Positions 58,261 through 64,000 of a stretch of DNA of 64,000 nucleotides are shown here, one piece after another. The stretch comes from Pectinophora gossypiella. Taxonomy: Eukaryota; Arthropoda; Insecta; Lepidoptera; Gelechiidae. A model generated the notes under the pieces. The model had not been told where the DNA came from. It searched no databases and saw nothing but the letters and a program-made list of their open reading frames with translations. Numbering within the stretch: the stretch's first letter is position 1; the number at the start of each line of letters is the position of its first letter. The stretch lies in assembly GCF_024362695.1 (NCBI RefSeq), contig NC_065426.1, forward strand, positions 7,904,236 to 7,968,235, read 5' to 3'. The position numbers and the translations under genes were made by a program.

Positions 58261-58263
58261 ATA

Positions 58264-58628
58264 TTGGTGCAGATTCCAATACAGTACGCACCATCTAATT
58301 TTATTTTAAGTTATACCTGTCATTTTCTTATCCGCCGAAAAGGAAAGGGACGGGTAATCGACAGGCATAAAATCCATAAAATTTATAGAACACGTCAATT
58401 TTAGACAGAAATTTAAAAACTCTTCCAAAATTTTATATTGGCCAGAATTAAAATGACAGCACACGTCGAACAGATTGCATACGAGCTAGATGTCTATTTT
58501 ATTCGCCCGGGTTATTTTTTCATTATAAAATTAACAGTTGTCAATTATCCGGCCCAATTTTCGGGTATAAGAAATTGCCAGGTATAACTTAAAATAATTT
58601 TAAGAGGTGTCTGCAGGAATCGGGGCCA
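58264..58628. repeat. Foldback MITE B copy 4
   Basis: CACCATCTAATTTTATTTTA, CTTATCCGCCGAAAAGGAAA on the left; AATTTTAAGAGGTGTCTGCA, GGAATCGGGGCC on the right. Confidence 0.83.
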
Positions 58629-59070
58629 CTATCTCGATATTTTACCTAAACTTTCATACATCCTACACGTATGATAAATTAATAACTCATTCGTGCAAGA
58701 CCGGTATCGGGTTTCGAACCGGGGATAAAATATATCGAGAGAGACTAAGTATATAATTTATAGAGCGACAAGCATATGTGTTTTAAACACACGAGGGCTT
58801 AGGTAAGTTGCAAACGACCATGACAATTCACAGTAGCAGTGATAAAAAATGAGATTGCCATAATCACCTTATGTTAATAAGCAATTCAAGGATTCAGGAT
58901 GAAGCTCATTAGCTTTCTACAAATGCAGCCTCAGATTCTATAAAAATGCGCGTTATGGTGTCTCCGGATAATTAAGAGCTGAAAAAAGCTGCTGAGATGT
59001 TTGTCCGCTAGATATTTTTGCTTGTAGATTTATAGAGCCGTGGTCCGCGGAGGTCCATGTTTCTCTATGG

Positions 59071-59330
59071 CCGTGGTAGCCCAGTTGGTAGAACGCTTGC
59101 CTCACACTTTGAGGTCGCAGGTTCGAATCCAGCACCAGCATAAACCAATGATTGTCAAGTTTGTTTTCGAATTAATGTTTGGATCATAAATAATTAACAC
59201 GTGCGGTGAAGGAAAACGTCGTGAGGAAACACACATTCCCAATAAATTTAATGTATTTTCGGAGGTATGTGACCTAACCTGTATTGAGCTGGGTTTCCCT
59301 TCGCGGGTTGGAAGGTCAGACAGGCAGTCG
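59071..59330 (+). repeat. tRNA-headed SINE family 2, full copy
   Basis: A box GTGGTAGCCCAGTTGGTAGA, B box GCAGGTTCGAATCC (59118-59131), then TTTGTTTTCGAATTAATGTT, GGATCATAAATAATTAACAC, GTGAGGAAACACACATTCCC, GGAGGTATGTGACCTAACCT, GCTGGGTTTCCCTTCGCGGG. The head folds only in part like a tRNA. Confidence 0.88.
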
Positions 59331-59587
59331 CTTCTGCAAAAAACGGGACCAGTCAAATCTTCAGGTTAGCTGTGAAAAACGGGATAATGCTCGGGGGATG
59401 ATACATTTTATCACTGTCACTGTCGATTGTCATAATCGCTTGCCAAGTAGCTAGCCCCTTTGCCCTTAATCGGAACTAACGCCGGATCCTATGAAAACGT
59501 CACTTTTGACAGTTGTTATAAATGGAGAATGTATGGAGATGGTGCTCACTAGCGCCCTCCTGTCAATGTCATTCAAGTGATACATTT

Positions 59588-59648
59588 TTTTTGACGTGAC
59601 TTATTGTAGATTTGCCGCAGATGGCATTAACTACTTGGCCGGACAAAG
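59588..59648 (-). repeat. Retroposon F, short reverse copy
   Basis: TTTTTTTTGACGTGACTTAT, TGTAGATTTGCCGCAGATGG, CATTAACTACTTGGCCGGAC. Confidence 0.8.
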
Positions 59649-59675
59649 CAAGTGACACAAGATTCTTGTCACTCC

Positions 59676-59816
59676 AGCGGGCTTAGTACCGTAAGCACGC
59701 GACTCTTTCTCGCCGCGACAGAGATCATCTGTCTCTTTCTGTGCAGTACTGTGAGAGAGTGACGGGTGATATATGTCGAGAAAGAGTCGCGCCCTTACGG
59801 TGCTAAGCCCGCAGGT
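59676..59816. repeat. Foldback with ~37-bp arms
   Basis: GCGGGCTTAGTACCGTAAGC..ACGCGACTCTTTCTCG and CGAGAAAGAGTCGCGCCCTT..ACGGTGCTAAGCCCGC are near-perfect complements; a secondary inner stem GAGATCATCTGTCTC is in the loop. Confidence 0.88.
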
Positions 59817-59887
59817 ATATCTTAGGATTTTATACGATGTTCAAATGTTACGTGATTATGTTAATGTCGTTCATTTCACTCTCAAAA

Positions 59888-59942
59888 ACTCCGGTCAAGT
59901 AGTTAATGCCATCTGCGGCAAATCTACAATAAGTCAAGTCTA
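59888..59942 (+). repeat. Retroposon F fragment
   Basis: CCGGTCAAGTAGTTAATGCC, ATCTGCGGCAAATCTACAAT, AAGTCAAGTC. Confidence 0.78.
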
Positions 59943-60282
59943 GAAAAAATTACGAAAGCGAAACATTAGCCCTCAGAAACGCTGACACACTGTGAAAAAC
60001 CCAGATTTCGTGTTTTGTTAAACACATAAAATTGAGTCAGTGACTGAGTCAGTTAGTGGGTAGCCTTTTACGTGGATTATTCACCCCTACTTTTCAAGAA
60101 TAGGGTAGTTCCTAGGTCAAAGATAAATTATGAAATTCTCATTACTAAATAAAGACAGATCTAAAACTGACGAAAAACGTTTTCTTTTTTCTATTTAACT
60201 TATTTATGAGGCAATTATATGCCTCTTACACAAAATGCTTCAGGATTAGGTGAGGCAACCCTATAATTTTAGAAAGCGTTCA

Positions 60283-60480
60283 TACAGTCTTCTATCGTGT
60301 GGATTGTGAGGTGGATTACTAACCTCATCAACCTTGGTGTCAGGGTTATTATTGAGCCGCCAAAGTCCCCTGACATGGTTCATGTAATGACTACGTACTT
60401 ATATCAGTAAGTAGTCCGAGACCAACGGCTTAACGTGCCTTCTGAAGCACGGATCATCTTACTTTCAGACAATCGATTCA
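60283..60480 (-). repeat. SINE family 1, reverse, head-less
   Basis: TTCTATCGTGTGGATTGTGA, GGTGTCAGGGTTATTATTGA, GCCGCCAAAGTCCCCTGACA, CCAACGGCTTAACGTGCCTT, CTGAAGCACGGATCATCTTA. Confidence 0.88.
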
Positions 60481-60634
60481 ATTCAAATAGAAGAGAAAGA
60501 AGTTTCTTGGTTTTCTGTTTTCATTGTGTATAATTTTAAGTTTTTGTTGTAGTGCCCTTAACCTCTACTCTACTTTTAAGACCGCTGTAAAATCATCAGG
60601 AATGCAATAAATATCGTATCTTATATATTTTTTA

Positions 60635-60735
60635 ACTCATTAGTACAAGTTCGGTAGGTACCTTACCGAGGATCGAACCAGCACTTCCCGCTTGAGAGGC
60701 AAACAGGTGAACTACGCTGGTAACGGTGGCTATCT
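60635..60735 (-). repeat. Diverged tRNA-like SINE head
   Basis: GAGGATCGAACCAGCACTTC (reverse B box) and GCTTGAGAGGCAAACAGG.. GTTACCACGGC-like AACGGTGGC. No intact tRNA structure. Confidence 0.5.
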
Positions 60736-60879
60736 AGAAAATTCACCCACTAATATTTTATTTTAAGAAATTTATATCCTCCTACAACTTAAGAGAACTG
60801 ATAAGGAGTGGGCTGAATAAAAGAAAATTGAAGAATAAAAGTAAAAATATTCGGCTCTTTATAAGATAAGTCAATGTGG

Positions 60880-61870
60880 TGAAGACCGTCTGGGCTAAAA
60901 GACCGTATATTGCCAATAACTTCTAAATTGGAATAACTAGCGCCTTACGTCTCTGTCGATAAAACAGTTCCTAAAGAGCCAGTCCGAACTAAAAACCGTA
61001 CATGGCGCTAGTATGATTAGTTTGGAAAATATCGGTCCTGCAATTTTTTTACCATTTCGCGCTTCAGAATGCAGGGACCAATGGCGGATTTTTGATCAAA
61101 AAAAGTGGTAAATCGAAGGATTTTCAGAAGTTTTTCTGATCACTTAGGTTATTTATTGATCCATTAATGTATTCGTTAAACATAATGCAGGAATATAGCT
61201 TTTATTTAGAATTTATACCCGTGTGAAATTTTAAATTAGAAAATATAATAGTTGGGAAGACCGTCTACATTAGGAGAGGGAAGTCCGTCATATGCCGATC
61301 TTGCCTCAATCCAGATATTGTCAACTATTACAGCAGCGCGTATTTTATGCAAGAGTAGTAAGATAGTATTTTGTGTCCCATTCTGTTAATATTTTGTGTT
61401 TGTGTGTGTTCACATTATAAATCTTACTGACTTATACCTAATATTAAGTAATATGTGTATGACACATAGTCTACCACCAGACAATCAAGACGCTTTTAGT
61501 GACACCTCATTTGTTTAACTCTGATAAGTGCTTTAGGGGTTAGGAGGGAACAAACGTGTATACGCACATACATACATACGTAGCGCATAACCCTCCTTCT
61601 GCTTCACTGCGGTCGGGTAAACAATATGATGAAATGTTTACAACCACTGTCACCAAAGACATGCCGGTCTTGCCTTGTTTTATAAAAATAATCATTATCT
61701 GTGTAATGAAAGCCTTATTCATAAATCAGCAAAGTACGTATCAGAATGGCATTGTGGGTTCACCGCCTGAAAGTATTTTCATACGTCTAGGTCTACGATT
61801 TCTTACTAATAATGCGTTTTTTCTTTTGTGGACGGACTTGCCTCATACTGCATTGGAAGACCGTCTACTT
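60880..61870. repeat. Unclassified region with recurring GAAGACCGTCT
   Basis: GAAGACCGTCT occurs at about 60880, 61256 and 61857, each next to GGAC/AAGTCCGTC or TGCC words (TTGGGAAGACCGTCTACATT, CATTGGAAGACCGTCTACTT). The 108-aa frame at 61556 has no recognised domain. Possibly an old non-autonomous element; not assigned. Confidence 0.4.
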
Positions 61871-61966
61871 GACATGTTTTAAAAAAATGATTGTGTATCA
61901 AAAGATTACGGCGCTTTGGCGCTTATATTTAGAATTATAAACATAGCCAAGTAAATTCTCAGACAG

Positions 61967-62116
61967 TTAATCCCATGCATTCATATCTTCTAAATAATCA
62001 CTAACTTTATAATAACCTTTTTTGTTAAGTGTCTGTTTAACTACTGTCTTAAAACAGTAGAAAGGCAAATTCTGAATGTCAATGGGAATCTTATTGTAAA
62101 AATGTATACATTGCCC
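61967..62116 (-). pseudogene. CR1-type LINE reverse-transcriptase C-terminus
   Basis: On the - strand an open stretch GQCIHFYNKIPIDIQNLPFY, CFKTVVKQTLNKKGYYKVSD, YLEDMNAWD and stop. VYNKIP..I..LP...FK...K..L..K.YY...DYL.D..AWD is the usual end of the RT frame in lepidopteran CR1/Rex-like LINEs. A scrap of the same is at 23405. Confidence 0.8.
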
Positions 62117-62119
62117 CTT

Positions 62120-62258
62120 AAAAGAATCTATGATCCGAATATGATGAATTCGAAAACAAATTCGAGAATCATTGGTTTTCGCCTGTGGTGGATTCGAACC
62201 TGCGACCTCAAAGAGAGAGGCAAGGGTTCTACCAACTGGGTTACCGCGGCTCCTCTCC
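62120..62258 (-). repeat. SINE family 2, reverse, 5' part
   Basis: GGATTCGAACCTGCGACCTC (reverse B box), CAAGGGTTCTACCAACTGGG, TTACCGCGGC (reverse A box and start), preceded by ATGATGAATTCGAAAACAAA. Confidence 0.85.
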
Positions 62259-62547
62259 TTCCTCTTCTATCTGTATTGCGCCTAAAATAATAATGGATAT
62301 TTATAAACCGCATACGAATTTATAATCAAAACAAAGTGAAAGAACTCGGATGGCGAAGACAACGCATCTAAAAACGACTATGAGTCACTCGTATAGAAAT
62401 AGAATCGCCTAGCCGTGTACAATACTAGTTTTATAGTAAATTAATGTATTAATTGCATCTTCGCTGGAGTGGAAGCGGATAAAAAAGAGATAGCGTTCAG
62501 CTGTTTATCTTTCCGCATTATGTCGTAAATAAGTATTATATGCAAAT

Positions 62548-62606
62548 GGAATTCTATAGTCTCTGCTTACCCCGGTGGGAAATAGGCGTGAGTTTATGTA
62601 TGTAAG
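62548..62606 (+). repeat. RTE LINE 3' tail
   Basis: GGAATTCTATAGTCTCTGCT, TACCCCGGTGGGAAATAGGC, GTGAGTTTATGTATGTAAG, as in the reversed copy at 42725-42790. Confidence 0.65.
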
Positions 62607-62714
62607 TATTATATCGCGTAAAGGGTCTTCTCTTCTATCGTGTGGGTTGATGAGGTGGGTAATACACCTCACAACCCACACGATAGAAGAAAATACCCTT
62701 TACGCGATATAATA
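62607..62714. repeat. Perfect snap-back: duplicated SINE end plus flank
   Basis: TATTATATCGCGTAAAGGG (62607) pairs with CCCTTTACGCGATATAATA (62696-62714), and CTTCTATCGTGTGGGTT with AACCCACACGATAGAAG (62673-62689); GAGGTG/CACCTC closes a 7-nt loop. Confidence 0.92.
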
Positions 62715-62719
62715 GTAGC

Positions 62720-63275
62720 TTTAGCTGGTGTCAGGGTTATTATTGAGCCGCCAAAGACCTCCGACACGACGCATGTAACGACTACGTACTTACATCAGTA
62801 TCTAAGTAGTAACCGGGACCAACGCGCAACGGCTTAACGTGCCTTCTGAAGCAGGGACTGTCTTACTTTCGGACAACCGGGTGATCAGCCTGCAATGTCC
62901 TAACCAAACCAGGATTACAAAGTGATTTTTGTGATCATCGTCATCAATTTAAGAGCCACGCTCTTGTCGGTGCAGCATTTTCCATGCTACTTGTTTAGGG
63001 AAAAATAGGGCAGTGGTTTCTCTCTTGCCTTCTGCCCCGCAGTACTCTGTCTTACGCAAGTGGGATGGCGCCCAGAGTAGTCTATTACAAAGCCGTACTA
63101 GGACTCCTGTCCTCCGCCTCTGAACAGTACTGACAGTTACTGCAGCTCTGTCAGGTTCCAGGTTAAAATCCCTGTGACTTGCCCCTTCCGATTTTTGTGA
63201 TATGTCCCCAATATTCGAACCCGGGACTTCCGGATCGTGAGCGCGACGCAACCACTGGACCACGGAGGCCGTTAT
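62720..63275 (-). repeat. SINE family 1, reverse, with internal insertion
   Basis: Tail and body (GGTGTCAGGGTTATTATTGA, GCCGCCAAAGACCTCCGACA, CCTGCAATGTCCTAACCAAA, ACAAAGTGATTTTTGTGATC) occupy 62720-62935. The head (GATATGTCCCCAATATTCGA, ACCCGGGACTTCCGGATCGT, AACCACTGGACCACGGAGGC) is at 63195-63275. About 255 bp of other DNA (62936-63190, GAGCCACGCTCTTGTCGGTG..CAGGTTCCAGGTTAAAATCC) lies between. Confidence 0.85.
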
Positions 63276-63427
63276 TATGTAGGTATGTTAACTGTATTCA
63301 GTGATACTTGATAGTTTTCATTGGACCGTAATGTTGGTAATTAATATAAGTAATCTTGTTTTATTTAATAATCGGGGTGGAACAATCGACACAGTTTCGA
63401 TAGATAACTCTGTAGAATTAAGTACCT

Positions 63428-63675
63428 GTCTGACCTTCCAAGTTTAGACACATAATATACTGGTTAGGTCACATATCTCCGTAAATGCATTTCTTGGGAA
63501 TGTGGGTTTCCTCACGATGGTTTCCTTCACCGCTGAGTACTTAATAATCATTTATGATCTAAACATGAATTCGAAAACAAATTTGACAATCATTGGTTTA
63601 GGTTTGTGCTGGATTCGAACCCGCAACTTTAAAGTGAGAGACGAGCGTTCTACCAACTAGGCTACCACGGCAATT
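63428..63675 (-). repeat. SINE family 2, reverse, full length
   Basis: ACCTGTCTGACCTTCCAAG, GTGGGTTTCCTCACGATGGT, TGAATTCGAAAACAAATTTG, TGGATTCGAACCCGCAACTT, CTACCAACTAGGCTACCACG: complement of 59071-59330. Confidence 0.88.
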
Positions 63676-64000
63676 TATTCCTCATAATAATATAATTGGT
63701 TGTCATTTGTTTTTTGTTATCGGTGAACATTGCGTTTACGAGACGCCTTAGGTATTTACTGTAACAAAAAGCTCGTTGAAATGTGTATCTCTGGCTAGCC
63801 TAGTTGGGAATATAGACGTGAACTTCTGCTCTAGGAATGTTAACGGAAACGTCGCCTATAAAGACGACCTATTTAAATTGTAGACATAATGGTTATTAAT
63901 ACGCTGCAGTCCAAAATAATGTCACCGCCAAAAAGCGCTTTAAAATAGGATGATATAAATATGAGTCAAATTTGACACGTGGATGTGACATAGTTTTTGA
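63676..64000. other. Window end: nothing recognised
   Basis: AT-rich DNA without a supported frame or repeat; presumably still in the long bruchpilot intron or an intergenic gap. Confidence 0.4.

Noticed and set aside
59071..59145. tRNA gene
   Set aside because: Head of SINE family 2; repeated at 52545, 62120 and 63428 with a common non-tRNA tail.

Overview
The window reads as nuclear DNA of a moth or butterfly (Lepidoptera). The signs are intron-split insect genes with GT..AG junctions, an AT-rich background full of short TAGGTA/TACCTA strings, and a dense load of insect-type mobile DNA: Tc1, mariner, hAT, Ty3/gypsy, BEL/Pao, LINE tails, tRNA- and 5S-headed SINEs and many foldback MITEs. 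No bacterial or organellar gene organisation is seen.

Four host genes are supported. (1) The 3' half of an Mctp gene (multiple C2 and transmembrane domain protein), + strand, eight constant exons from 938 to 13607 plus one probable 69-nt cassette exon at 3183-3251. (2) A REEP5/ReepB-type ER-shaping gene (TB2/DP1/HVA22 family), + strand, with three constant exons (20671-23982) followed over 20 kb by at least two, probably three, alternative last exons (32888, 35480, 42349+43405). (3) A complete three-exon mitochondrial ribosomal protein S16 gene, - strand, 47095-46019. (4) One large N-terminal coding exon of bruchpilot/ELKS-CAST, + strand, ending at 54216, whose first junction is unresolved.

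The mobile DNA is layered. Mctp intron 4427-10517 carries an intact Ty3/gypsy element (4826-9347) with identical 151-bp LTRs and a 5-bp target duplication. REEP intron 3 carries an intact Tc1 element (24576-32812) that was itself hit by an intact BEL/Pao element (26168-32762). A second copy of the same Tc1 (48215-49877) has been remade into a giant inverted repeat, with two near-identical ~764-bp arms and a ~136-bp loop. A 3.9-kb non-autonomous hAT-type element (37609-41553, 8-bp target duplication) contains long inverted arms built of degenerate ~150-bp repeats plus captured LINE pieces. A DD37D mariner (17299-18573) is inactivated by one in-frame stop. The remaining spacer DNA is largely recognisable repeat: at least eight foldback MITE families, two tRNA-headed SINE families, one 5S-headed SINE, and LINE 3' ends with target-site duplications.

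The host genes act separately: Mctp and bruchpilot in presynaptic/ER function, REEP in ER curvature, mRpS16 in mitochondrial translation. The sequence shows no shared regulation. The most notable features are the Tc1 hairpin locus next to an intact copy of its parent, the spread-out alternative tails of the REEP gene, the SINE families that share a core under different polymerase III heads, and the hAT element with foldback arms.
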